A stretch of 26,859 nt of DNA from M3007 sp964589365 (lineage in GTDB: Bacteria > Bacteroidota > Bacteroidia > Chitinophagales > Saprospiraceae). The notes below the pieces were generated by a model. The model was not told where the DNA came from and ran no database searches. It was given only the letters and a program-made list of their open reading frames with translations. The translations under genes and the position numbers were made by a program. Shown piece after piece: positions 7,831-14,964 of the stretch (position 1 is its first letter; each line of letters starts with the position of its first letter). The stretch spans positions 1 to 26,859 of the forward strand of contig CAZPTQ010000056.1 in the NCBI GenBank assembly GCA_964589365.1. Reading direction: 5' to 3'.

Positions 7831-7919
7831 ATGAAGTGATGAAGCGATGAAATAATAAAGTGATTTAAAGTCCATCACTCGCCCATCACTTCATCGCTTT
7901 ATCACTTTATCACTTTATG
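7831..7919. repeat. Inverted repeat in the lepA leader, overlapping the start codon
   Basis: The left part (ATGAAGTGATGAAGCGATGA and following) and the right part (ATCACTTCATCGCTTTATCA and following) are imperfect reverse complements made of 7-9-base words (AAGTGAT, AAGCGATGA). The right arm ends with the lepA ATG at 7917-7919. The leader also contains several out-of-frame or short ATGs. Confidence 0.7.
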
Positions 7920-9713
7920 AAGAACATACGTAATTTCTGCATTATCGCACACATTGACCACGGGAAAAGCACCCTTGCCGACCGCCTGTTGGAGTACACC
8001 AACACCATCAGCAAGCGCGATATGCAAGACCAGGCGCTCGACAATATGGACCTCGAACGTGAGCGCGGCATCACCATCAAGAGCCACGCCATTCAGATGA
8101 AGTATGTGCATCCGGCCAATGGCATAGAATACATTTTCAACCTGATTGATACGCCCGGTCACGTGGATTTTTCCTACGAGGTGAGCCGTTCTATCGCCGC
8201 TTGTGAAGGCGCACTCTTACTCGTGGATGCCTCGCAAGGAATTCAGGCTCAAACGATTAGCAACTTGTATCTGGCAGTTGATCACAACCTGGAAATCATC
8301 CCAATTGTGAATAAAGTGGACATGGAAAGTGCAAATGTCGAGGAAGCACAAGACCAAATAATGGACCTGATAGGATGCAAGCGGGAAGACATTATTTCCG
8401 CTTCGGGCCGAACAGGCATCGGAATTCCAGAAATTTTGGCCGCTGTTGTAGACCGCGTGCCAGTGCCCAATGGCGACCCCGATGCACCGCTTCAGACCAT
8501 GATTTTCGACTCGGTGTTCAACTCCTACCGCGGCATCGTTGCCTACGTCCGTGTGATGAATGGTTCGATGAGAAAAGGAGACAAAATCAAGTTTTTCAAT
8601 ACCGGGAAAGAAGTAGTGGCCGAAGAAGTGGGTGTGCTGCGCATGGGCCAATTTGAAGCAACTGAAATAAGCACGGGCGATGTTGGCTACGTCATCACAG
8701 GCATCAAAGTGAGTAAGGAGATCAAAGTGGGGGATACAATTACCCACGTTGCAAGGCCATGTACTGAAGGCGTAAAAGGTTTTGAAGAGGTAAAGCCCAT
8801 GGTTTTTGCCGGCGTGTATCCACTGGACAATGATGATTTTGAGGATTTGCGCGACGCACTGGAAAAACTGCAACTCAACGACGCATCCTTGGTGTGGGAG
8901 CCTGAAACCTCTACCGCCCTTGGCTTTGGTTTTCGTTGCGGATTCTTAGGCATGTTGCACATGGAAATTGTGCAGGAGCGGCTTTATCGCGAATTCGACC
9001 AGGACATCATCACCACAGTGCCGAACGTGCCCTACAGGGCCACGGACATGAAGGGCAACCAATTCACAGTACACCAGCCCACCGAACTTCCAGAGCCCAA
9101 CCATTTGCAAAGTGTTCAGGAGCCTTACATCTATGCCCAGGTAATTACCAAGCCCGAATATATCGGCAATATCATGACGCTTTGCCTCGAAAAACGGGGC
9201 ATCCTGATTAAGCAACATTACCTCACGCCTACGCGCTTGGAAATCATTTTCCACCTGCCGCTGGCTGAAATTGTATTCGACTTTTACGACAAATTAAAAT
9301 CCATTACCCGGGGCTATGCCTCCTTCGACTACCATATTCTCGACTACCGCGATACGGATTTGGTGAAACTGGACATTAAGCTCAACAACGAGCCGGTAGA
9401 TGCGCTCTCGGCGCTCTTTCACCGCTCCAAAGCGGAGTACATGGGCCGCAGGATGTGCGCAAAACTCAAAGATCTCCTGCCCCGTAAGCAATTCCAGATC
9501 GCCATCCAGGCCGCCATAGGCCAAAAAGTGATTGCCCGCGAAACTATCTCCGCCCTTCGCAAAGACGTGACGGCCAAGTGTTACGGGGGCGACATCTCCC
9601 GGAAACGCAAACTGCTGGAAAAGCAAAAAGAGGGCAAAAAGCGCATGAAGCAGTTTGGCGATGTGGAAGTGCCGCAAGAGGCCTTTTTGAAGGTGTTGAA
9701 ATTGAATGACTAA
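7917..9713 (+). CDS. lepA: Elongation factor 4 (LepA) ribosomal GTPase
   Basis: The protein has 598 residues, the normal length for LepA/EF4. The GTPase motifs are G1 AHIDHGKST (11-19), switch region RERGITI, G3 DTPGHVDF, G4 NKVDM and G5 SASGRTG. EF-Tu-like domain II, the elongation-factor-G C domain (ETSTALGFGFRCGFLGMLHM) and the LepA C-terminal domain (AKLKDLLPRKQFQIAIQAAI, GGDISRKRKLLEKQKEGKKR) follow in order. LepA is a cytosolic translation factor that acts on stalled ribosomes and in ribosome biogenesis. The ATG at 7917 is chosen because the motifs align from MKNIRNFCIIAHID. It is expressed from its own promoter and followed by a hairpin at 9714-9768. Confidence 0.97.
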   Translation: MKNIRNFCIIAHIDHGKSTLADRLLEYTNTISKRDMQDQALDNMDLERERGITIKSHAIQMKYVHPANGIEYIFNLIDTPGHVDFSYEVSRSIAACEGALLLVDASQGIQAQTISNLYLAVDHNLEIIPIVNKVDMESANVEEAQDQIMDLIGCKREDIISASGRTGIGIPEILAAVVDRVPVPNGDPDAPLQTMIFDSVFNSYRGIVAYVRVMNGSMRKGDKIKFFNTGKEVVAEEVGVLRMGQFEATEISTGDVGYVITGIKVSKEIKVGDTITHVARPCTEGVKGFEEVKPMVFAGVYPLDNDDFEDLRDALEKLQLNDASLVWEPETSTALGFGFRCGFLGMLHMEIVQERLYREFDQDIITTVPNVPYRATDMKGNQFTVHQPTELPEPNHLQSVQEPYIYAQVITKPEYIGNIMTLCLEKRGILIKQHYLTPTRLEIIFHLPLAEIVFDFYDKLKSITRGYASFDYHILDYRDTDLVKLDIKLNNEPVDALSALFHRSKAEYMGRRMCAKLKDLLPRKQFQIAIQAAIGQKVIARETISALRKDVTAKCYGGDISRKRKLLEKQKEGKKRMKQFGDVEVPQEAFLKVLKLND

Positions 9714-9768
9714 GCAATGCGAATGCGGGTTAAATGCCTCTCTGATAGGGCCTTTAACCCGTGATTGC
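9714..9768. terminator. Hairpin terminator between lepA and the convergent gene
   Basis: GCGGGTTAAATGCC (9725-9738) pairs with 9749-9762 with one mismatch and one G-U pair. The outer bases GCAAT/ATTGC extend the stem across bulges. It lies directly after the lepA stop and before the end of the minus-strand gene at 9785. Confidence 0.65.
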
Positions 9769-9784
9769 GTAACCAAAAGATTTA

Positions 9785-10438
9785 TCACTTTTTAAGCTTG
9801 CCTCGCACACGCCCAAAATTCAGCGCGGTTTCGAGGCCATAAGTTGTGCCAGAAGTGCTCAGACTCAAAGTTGGGCCGACCGAAATGCCCACTTTTCTCA
9901 ACAGCGGGAAATCCACTTTTGGATTCAGCATCACACCCACGGCTATCTGCTTTTTTTTCTGGAAACTGTAATTCGGTTTTGTATCAAAAAGCGCCTCAAA
10001 AACTCCCTCAAACCCCGGAGCGTAATTTTTTTGTATTTTTTCAAAGTTGACGGGTTTTGAGCTCCACCCCAGCAGGGCCTTGCCACTCAGGATAAACCGG
10101 CAAAGTCGAGTTTTAGTTGGCATGACTTTGCCATACCCTAAAGAAAAGTAAGTCGCGGAATTGAAGGGATAATTGTCTCGATTTCCCCAAAAATCTCTTC
10201 CTCCATAATAGTCGGCTGGCAAATTCGCTGGAATCTGTTTTTGTACTACAAGACCCACAGAAAAATATTTGTTGTTGGCCCGGATTCTATTGTATGACAA
10301 ATGGAACGCCCCTCCTTCTTGAACCCTTTCGACACCCAAACTGACATACCTGAAGTCTTTGGTGGCTGCGTTCTGAATTTGAGCTAACAGGCATTGGGAT
10401 GAAAAGAGCACCAAGGCGGAAAAAAGAATCGCTTTCAT
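9785..10438 (-). CDS. Putative outer-membrane beta-barrel protein
   Basis: The protein has 217 residues. It begins with the signal peptide MKAILFSALVLFSSQCLLA-Q (cleavage near 19). Short amphipathic strands follow (FRYVSLGVERVQEGGAFHLS, KYFSVGLVVQKQI, ATYFSLGYGKVMP, QIAVGVMLNPKVDF, VGISVGPTLSLST), ending with TYGLETALNFGRVRGKLKK. The pattern is that of a Bacteroidota outer-membrane barrel; no named family is recognised. A terminal aromatic residue is lacking because of a basic tail. It converges on lepA. Confidence 0.65.
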   Translation of the reverse strand: MKAILFSALVLFSSQCLLAQIQNAATKDFRYVSLGVERVQEGGAFHLSYNRIRANNKYFSVGLVVQKQIPANLPADYYGGRDFWGNRDNYPFNSATYFSLGYGKVMPTKTRLCRFILSGKALLGWSSKPVNFEKIQKNYAPGFEGVFEALFDTKPNYSFQKKKQIAVGVMLNPKVDFPLLRKVGISVGPTLSLSTSGTTYGLETALNFGRVRGKLKK

Positions 10439-10751
10439 AATGAGTTAGATTTTAAATTTTGAATTGATAGGACAAAGGTCAGCCTAAGCCCATGGCCCGG
10501 AAAACACCCTTAACCGGGATTTTAGAAAAATCACCCCATACCCTGAATCGGTGAAAGGCATACATGCGAAGGCCCTCCCGGAAATCCGGGAGGGCCTTCG
10601 TATTGTAGAGCATTTGAATCATTTGCTATGAATGTCTAACCTGAATCCGCCATTTCAAAAAAAAAGCCGCATCGCGGCGACATTATGGTAGCGTCAGCGT
10701 TAAATGTTTTTCAGAACCGCGTAGCGGTGGCATTATTACGGCGATATAATG
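10439..10751. other. Intergenic region with a perfect hairpin and palindromic repeats, no gene
   Basis: These 313 bases carry the GC-rich hairpin 10567-10600 and the repeat cluster 10666-10756. No coding frame with family features was found. Confidence 0.6.
10567..10600. terminator. Terminator-like GC-rich hairpin
   Basis: CGAAGGCCCTCCCGG (10567-10581) and its exact complement (10586-10600) form a 15-bp stem with an AAAT loop. No T-run follows on either strand. It lies downstream of the minus-strand oxidoreductase, whose transcription it may end. Confidence 0.6.
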
Positions 10752-10756
10752 TCACC
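10666..10756. repeat. Palindromic repeat cluster (CCGC-loop-GCGG + CATTAT)
   Basis: Two direct copies of a 21-base unit (10666-10686 and 10716-10736, 50 bases apart) each hold a small hairpin (GCCGC-atc-GCGGC; ACCGC-gta-GCGGT) followed by CATTAT. A third, inverted half-copy, ATAATGTCACC (10746-10756), pairs with GGTGGCATTAT of the second. The inverted half-copy contains the stop codon of the oxidoreductase gene (10752-10754). Confidence 0.75.
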
Positions 10757-11744
10757 ACAAGCTGTTTTCATGCAGGCCAATTCCGTTTGTATAACCACCA
10801 ACAAAATAAATGTTGTTTTTATCTTCCGAAACATCCTTTACCAGGCAATTATAGGCTGAAAAATCAGTCTTCTTGACGGGCAAGTAGTTTATATCGAAAT
10901 GTGCTACAGCCTGCATTTTAGCATATTTAATTTTAGAGAGTATCTGATATTGTTTTTCAGAAAGTATTGCAGCGTATTGGCGACACAAATCGTCTGCGTG
11001 GCAGGCAAAGACTAATTTATCCACCAATACTTCCCCATTCGAATAGTATATCTTAAAGCCCTTTTCTGATTTTACAATTTTTGGACTTTCCGACTTGATT
11101 ATATTTTGAGATGGAATTGATTTAGCAAGGTTTTCAATCCAACTGCTGGCGCCATTTTTAAAATTGAAACGACTTGACGATGGATTTTCATTGTATTTAA
11201 AGCCACATTGCAATGAATAAAAATTCATCACAAAACTTACCGGAAGATTCTCCAAACCCTCTGGTGGATAAAAAAACAAACCTTGAATGCGCGGATAAAG
11301 ATATTTTGACAGGAATTTTTGCGAATACCCTTTTTCCTCAAAATATTCCTTTACACTATGCCATCTAAAATATTTATTGAATAAAACTTCTACCGCTTCG
11401 TGTTTAAATCTATGAATGTTTTCTATCAATTCCGTGTCATTCAACTCGCTTTCTTTAAATAAAAAACTGTTGGGTGAAAAAAATGTAGTGTTCACCTTTA
11501 CTTGACCAGTTGAAGAATTTGTTTTCTTCAATAAGTTTATAAGCGTTTTATAAGTTTTTGGATTAAAATCATTCACGGCCATATCCACGAATTTTTCCTT
11601 ATTGTTATGGATAATTTTTCGTGTATGGGCATTTCCTCCCAAATGTTTTTCCTTTTCAAAAAGGACAAAATCAATGTTTTTAGATTGTAGAAAGTACGCT
11701 ACCGACAGGCCGGATACTCCTCCACCAATGACTGCAATTTTCAT
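10752..11744 (-). CDS. FAD-dependent amine oxidase-like oxidoreductase, probably 3'-truncated
   Basis: The protein has 330 residues. The N-terminus MKIAVIGGGVSGLSVAYFL is a dinucleotide-binding Rossmann motif (GxGxxG), followed by an acidic FEKEKHLGGNAHT segment, as in flavin amine-oxidase/NAD(P)-binding proteins (COG2907-like). The C-terminal FVGGYTNGIGLHENSLW matches the conserved end region of this group (G-x-TGxGxHE), which normally continues for tens of residues. Here a TGA stop comes immediately, and that TGA lies inside a palindromic repeat, so the last part is probably lost. The gene is clearly more AT-rich (many Lys, Asn, Ile) than its neighbours, suggesting recent transfer. Its substrate is unknown. 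Confidence 0.75.
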   Translation of the reverse strand: MKIAVIGGGVSGLSVAYFLQSKNIDFVLFEKEKHLGGNAHTRKIIHNNKEKFVDMAVNDFNPKTYKTLINLLKKTNSSTGQVKVNTTFFSPNSFLFKESELNDTELIENIHRFKHEAVEVLFNKYFRWHSVKEYFEEKGYSQKFLSKYLYPRIQGLFFYPPEGLENLPVSFVMNFYSLQCGFKYNENPSSSRFNFKNGASSWIENLAKSIPSQNIIKSESPKIVKSEKGFKIYYSNGEVLVDKLVFACHADDLCRQYAAILSEKQYQILSKIKYAKMQAVAHFDINYLPVKKTDFSAYNCLVKDVSEDKNNIYFVGGYTNGIGLHENSLW

Positions 11745-11928
11745 ACTGATCTTTTTTAAAATTTTAATATTGAGTACACAAAAGTCAGAGCAGTCGAAAT
11801 GCCAACGCGTAAATAAATATTAATAATGTCCAATAAAGGTCAATGCGAAAGACGATCTCGGATTTTACCGCATTTTTATCGCAGGTTTAGAAAGGAAATG
11901 CGAAGTTTGCAACCTAAAACTCGCCCCC

Positions 11929-13872
11929 ATGACTACATCTGCCGAGCTCACCGAACTACAGCGCTCGCTTCGCGATATCCTGCCTGACCCCGACAAAGGG
12001 GTTTTCTCCGTGTTGACTGCTTTGAAAAACGCCCTCCCGGAACAGACGGAGAAATACAACGCCGTTTTTCAGTTAGAAACCCGGCTTAATGCTGTCAACA
12101 AAGACCGCATACGTGGCCTGCTCTCCCAAGAAGACCTAGACCGCGCTTACAACCGCATCACCGCAGATGTGCTGGATCTGATTGATGGCCTCCAATTGGA
12201 AGATTTTGACCCAAAAACTGCCGAAAGCAGTGTGGAAGACAAATCAGGCAGTATACTTTACCGCATCCCGCATACGATGGAAGTGGAAGAAGAACACAAG
12301 TGTGTGGTGCGCCTGGCCTTCGATGTGGACACGGTGGTGCGCAATATTGAACTCACAAAAGATACCGTAGTGAAGGATGTGCGCGTATCAGAAGTGATGG
12401 AAGTGGAACTGCTTGACCCCAATGAAACACCCTGCTTCGCAATCCGCAAACTCAATTCGGTGGAGCAGTTCTTGGAGAAAAACGATTACACCGAATGGAT
12501 TTTCTTTGTGAAACCGCTCGTGGTTGGCACCATGCCGTTGGTGTTGAAAGTCTCTGTCAAAGAACTCATCAACGACAAAGAGCGCATCAAAGAAATCGTG
12601 CTCGAAGAGGTAATCACCGTGGTGGCTGAACCTGTGCCAGAAGGCGAAAGCGCTCCGTTTCAAGGATCCGGGTATGTGTTTTCTTACAGCAATGTTCCCG
12701 TGTCTACCGCTTCAAAGAACCGTTCAAAGCAAAAATATGTCTTGCCCCTGGTGCTTGCATTGGTAGTAGCGGGCGGCATTTTTGCTTTTGTGGGAATGCA
12801 GCTCGGCTTTATCCCAACCCCATCTTGGCTTGGCGGCAAAAAACCGGGCGACGATGACCGGGCTTTCTGGAGGGAAACGTTGCAAACGCACACGCGCAAC
12901 AGTTTTGAAACCTACCTGCTCGCATACCCCGACGGTTTGCATATCGAAGAAGCACGGTTCAAAATTGACAGTATAAAAAACTTGGAAAACCTGCCAATAG
13001 AAGCAGAGGGTTTGGAGCCAAAATCCATTTATGAAAAAGAAGATTCCGTGCAGGTTCAGATAGATACAACCCCTACCACAGAGACTAAACCAGAAATAAA
13101 AGAGAAGCCAATACCCAAGCCTAAGCCTAAACCCAAGCCCAAGCCCAAACCCAAGCCCAAGCCAAAACCAAAACCTGATCCGCCTATCCAAAAACCGTCC
13201 CCGATCATCCCTGATCCCGAACCGGATAAGCAAGTGAAAAAACGGAAATCCGGTTTCGAGATGGTGTCGGTACCGAGCGGAAAGCTGAAGGTTGACAAGG
13301 GCGATTGTCCCGAAGGCACGAGCGTAAAAATCCAGAAGTTCAAAATCGGCAAATACGAAATCACGCAAGCCGATTGGTGGAGCATTATGGGCCGCGACCC
13401 TTCATTCCATTCCAACTGCCCGGAATGCCCCGTAGAAAGAGTCTCTTGGAATGATGTGCAGGAATTCATCCAAAAAGCCTCACAGCAGAACAAGAAACGC
13501 TACCGTTTGCCCTACGAAGCCGAATGGGAATGGGCTGCGCTTGGAGCAGGTGCTTCCAAAATGACAAAATATAGCGGCAGCAGCGATCCCAACAGCGTAG
13601 CCTGGTTCAACATCGTCCAGGAAAAAACCCATGAAGTGGGCACCAAACGAGCCAACGAACTCGGCATTTTCGACATGAGCGGCAATGTGTGGGAATGGTG
13701 CCTGGCCCCCTACCCTCCTTACCTCAACTGTCCAGCTCCGAGCAGCGAGAAAAAAGCCCTTCGCGGAGGTTCATGGGCCGACAATCGGGGCGATATAAAA
13801 ATCACTTCACGCCGCCGCGAAAAGGCCAAAAACACGGATCGGCGCAGTGGGCTTCGGCTGGTGGAGGAGTGA
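11929..13872 (+). CDS. EAD11 - beta-rich domain - TM - KP linker - FGE-sulfatase-like protein
   Basis: The protein has 647 residues. Residues about 5-88 match effector-associated domain 11 as I know it (YNAVFQLETRLNAVNKDRIR, then GLLSQEDLDRAYNRITADVL), a small helical adaptor used in bacterial NLR-like conflict systems. Residues 110-232 form a beta-rich region (YRIPHTMEVEEEHKCVVRLA, then FAIRKLNSVEQFL), which I believe recurs in Bacteroidota signalling proteins but cannot name. A membrane helix lies at about 270-290. Near 310-345 is a short FETYLLAYPDGLHIEEARF element. A Pro-Lys linker spans 396-417. Residues 443-645 are a formylglycine-generating-enzyme-like (FGE) fold (YRLPYEAEWEWAALG, GIFDMSGNVWEWC, ALRGGSW). 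The catalytic cysteine pair of true FGE is absent (SRRREKAK in that region), so it is probably a binding module. The topology would place EAD11 in the cytosol and FGE outside. No EAD partner gene is adjacent. Confidence 0.8.
   Translation: MTTSAELTELQRSLRDILPDPDKGVFSVLTALKNALPEQTEKYNAVFQLETRLNAVNKDRIRGLLSQEDLDRAYNRITADVLDLIDGLQLEDFDPKTAESSVEDKSGSILYRIPHTMEVEEEHKCVVRLAFDVDTVVRNIELTKDTVVKDVRVSEVMEVELLDPNETPCFAIRKLNSVEQFLEKNDYTEWIFFVKPLVVGTMPLVLKVSVKELINDKERIKEIVLEEVITVVAEPVPEGESAPFQGSGYVFSYSNVPVSTASKNRSKQKYVLPLVLALVVAGGIFAFVGMQLGFIPTPSWLGGKKPGDDDRAFWRETLQTHTRNSFETYLLAYPDGLHIEEARFKIDSIKNLENLPIEAEGLEPKSIYEKEDSVQVQIDTTPTTETKPEIKEKPIPKPKPKPKPKPKPKPKPKPKPDPPIQKPSPIIPDPEPDKQVKKRKSGFEMVSVPSGKLKVDKGDCPEGTSVKIQKFKIGKYEITQADWWSIMGRDPSFHSNCPECPVERVSWNDVQEFIQKASQQNKKRYRLPYEAEWEWAALGAGASKMTKYSGSSDPNSVAWFNIVQEKTHEVGTKRANELGIFDMSGNVWEWCLAPYPPYLNCPAPSSEKKALRGGSWADNRGDIKITSRRREKAKNTDRRSGLRLVEE
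13114..13179 (+). repeat. In-frame tandem repeat encoding a Pro-Lys linker
   Basis: About eleven copies of the 6-base unit CCnAAr encode alternating Pro-Lys (residues 396-417). Such stiff, charged linkers usually span the cell envelope. Here it lies between the membrane helix and the FGE-like domain. The copy number is likely to vary between strains. Confidence 0.85.
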
Positions 13873-13876
13873 GCGG

Positions 13877-13934
13877 GGGGTATTGGGATATTGGGATATT
13901 GGGATATTCAAATATCTCAATATCTCAATACCCC
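13877..13934. repeat. Hairpin of GGGATATT words between convergent genes
   Basis: The left arm 13877-13900 (GGGGTATTGGGATATTGGGA and on) pairs with 13911-13934, with only G-U differences. The words GGGATATT and ATATCTCA repeat two to four times. It separates the EAD11 gene from the convergent barrel gene and could end both transcripts. The left-arm words also occur inside the isoprenoid synthase gene at 1421-1444. Confidence 0.85.
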
Positions 13935-13939
13935 AAAGC

Positions 13940-14680
13940 CTACTTCGCCAGCCAGTAATATGTGGCCGTAGCATATATAGCCTGATTGCGAAGCGTTCCT
14001 TTTTCATACGGCGAATAATTGATCTGAGAGATGGGGTCGCCATTAGACGCTTTCAATTTCGCGATACCTTGGTCAAACGTCAGGCTTAGGCGCAGCCGCT
14101 TAAAACCATAGCCTACTTCTCCCCGGACACCATAGTCAAACCTTTGCAGGTTCGATTCCTCCGGGTCGTTTCCGAATTTGAGACTACCGTCGAAATCTCG
14201 ATATTCGGGTTTATCGTTCTGTACCTCATTTTTATACTTGCCTGAGATGGCACAGCCAGCATAGCCACCCGCACCTAAAAACAGCTTGCCCGTACGATAA
14301 TGAACTGTTACTGGCAATTGGAGGTAAAGGACGTTGAACCGGTATTTGTTCTCATCTTTGGCATAGCCTGATTGAACTTTAAAGTTAGAAAATTTCAAGT
14401 TGGCTTGAATACCCGACGACAACACAAAGGCTTTTGACAGATCATATTCCAATACCCCGGCGAGCGCATAGCTAAGCTTGTAGGAGCTGTTGGCATCAAA
14501 CCTTGGCCCATAATAATTTTCGAAAAAATCCAGCGAATCAATAGGAGCTTCCGGCTCGTAGTCAAACTTAGCTACCCCAGCCCCCGCTTTTATTCCAAAA
14601 CGCAGGCTTTGAGCATTGGAAATAGCGCAGCATGAAAGCCAAATGGCGGTGGAGAGAAAAATGCAGACTGTTCTTTTCAT
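13940..14680 (-). CDS. Porin-like outer-membrane beta-barrel protein
   Basis: The protein has 246 residues. The signal peptide is MKRTVCIFLSTAIWLSCCAISNA-Q. The mature part begins with SLRFGIKAGAGVAKFDYE, the usual first strand of Bacteroidota OMP_b-brl_2/PorT-like barrels, and continues with strands such as YALAGVLEYDLSKAFVLSSG, LQLPVTVHYRTGKLFLGAGG and GVRGEVGYGFKRLRLSLTFD. The final YATATYYWLAK is a terminal strand. The frame is open to 14758, but ATG 14680 is chosen as the start of the signal peptide. It converges on the EAD11 gene across the hairpin at 13877. Confidence 0.78.
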   Translation of the reverse strand: MKRTVCIFLSTAIWLSCCAISNAQSLRFGIKAGAGVAKFDYEPEAPIDSLDFFENYYGPRFDANSSYKLSYALAGVLEYDLSKAFVLSSGIQANLKFSNFKVQSGYAKDENKYRFNVLYLQLPVTVHYRTGKLFLGAGGYAGCAISGKYKNEVQNDKPEYRDFDGSLKFGNDPEESNLQRFDYGVRGEVGYGFKRLRLSLTFDQGIAKLKASNGDPISQINYSPYEKGTLRNQAIYATATYYWLAK

Positions 14681-14805
14681 GGGGAAAAAAATTTTTAATC
14701 GGGTGAAATCTGAGGCGAATGTATCCAAGTTGGCATGATTTGCAAAACTTCTCTGCAAATCCGAAAGTGCGATTTTTGGAAATTGATCGTAAGTTTACAG
14801 CCTAT

Positions 14806-14963
14806 GGAACGCGGCACCAATAACTTAGTCATTTGATGCCATCCTTTGTTCCATCATACGGCCGCTATTTTTCTTTAAATAGCCCCACTATTCGCAGAAA
14901 AATAGTGTTGTCTGATGAAAAAATGCTTGACCTAAAATGACTAACTTATTGGTGCCGCGTTCC
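14806..14963. mobile_element. MITE-like element with 29-bp terminal inverted repeats
   Basis: The terminal arms 14806-14834 (GGAACGCGGCACCAATAACT and on) and 14935-14963 match at 28 of 29 positions. The 100-base interior is non-coding and contains a small CACTATT/AATAGTG hairpin. The element is flanked on both sides by TAT (14803-14805 and 14964-14966), which could be a 3-bp target duplication. No transposase is present, so it would be a non-autonomous derivative if mobile. The A of the next gene's ATG lies in the right TAT. Confidence 0.6.
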
Positions 14964-14964
14964 T

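Larger units (their letters stand above)
7597..7916. other. Intergenic region before lepA: two hairpins, terminator and promoter
   Basis: There is no gene in these 320 bases. In order they hold the perfect hairpin 7601-7683, the T-tailed terminator 7712-7755, the -7 box at 7812 and the imperfect inverted repeat that runs into the lepA start codon. Confidence 0.7.

Noticed and set aside
8217..8873. Minus-strand open frame of 218 codons inside lepA
   Set aside because: It is a His/Phe-rich shadow of a highly conserved GTPase gene.
12724..13368. Minus-strand open frame with long Leu/Gly/Phe repeats opposite the KP linker
   Set aside because: The repeats are the reverse reading of the Pro-Lys codons of the EAD11 protein; there is no independent evidence of coding.
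14806..14963. The 29-bp inverted repeat considered as a simple terminator
   Set aside because: The arms are 100 bases apart, are not followed by T-runs and are flanked by identical TAT triplets, which fits a transposon-like element better; a regulatory stem is not fully excluded.
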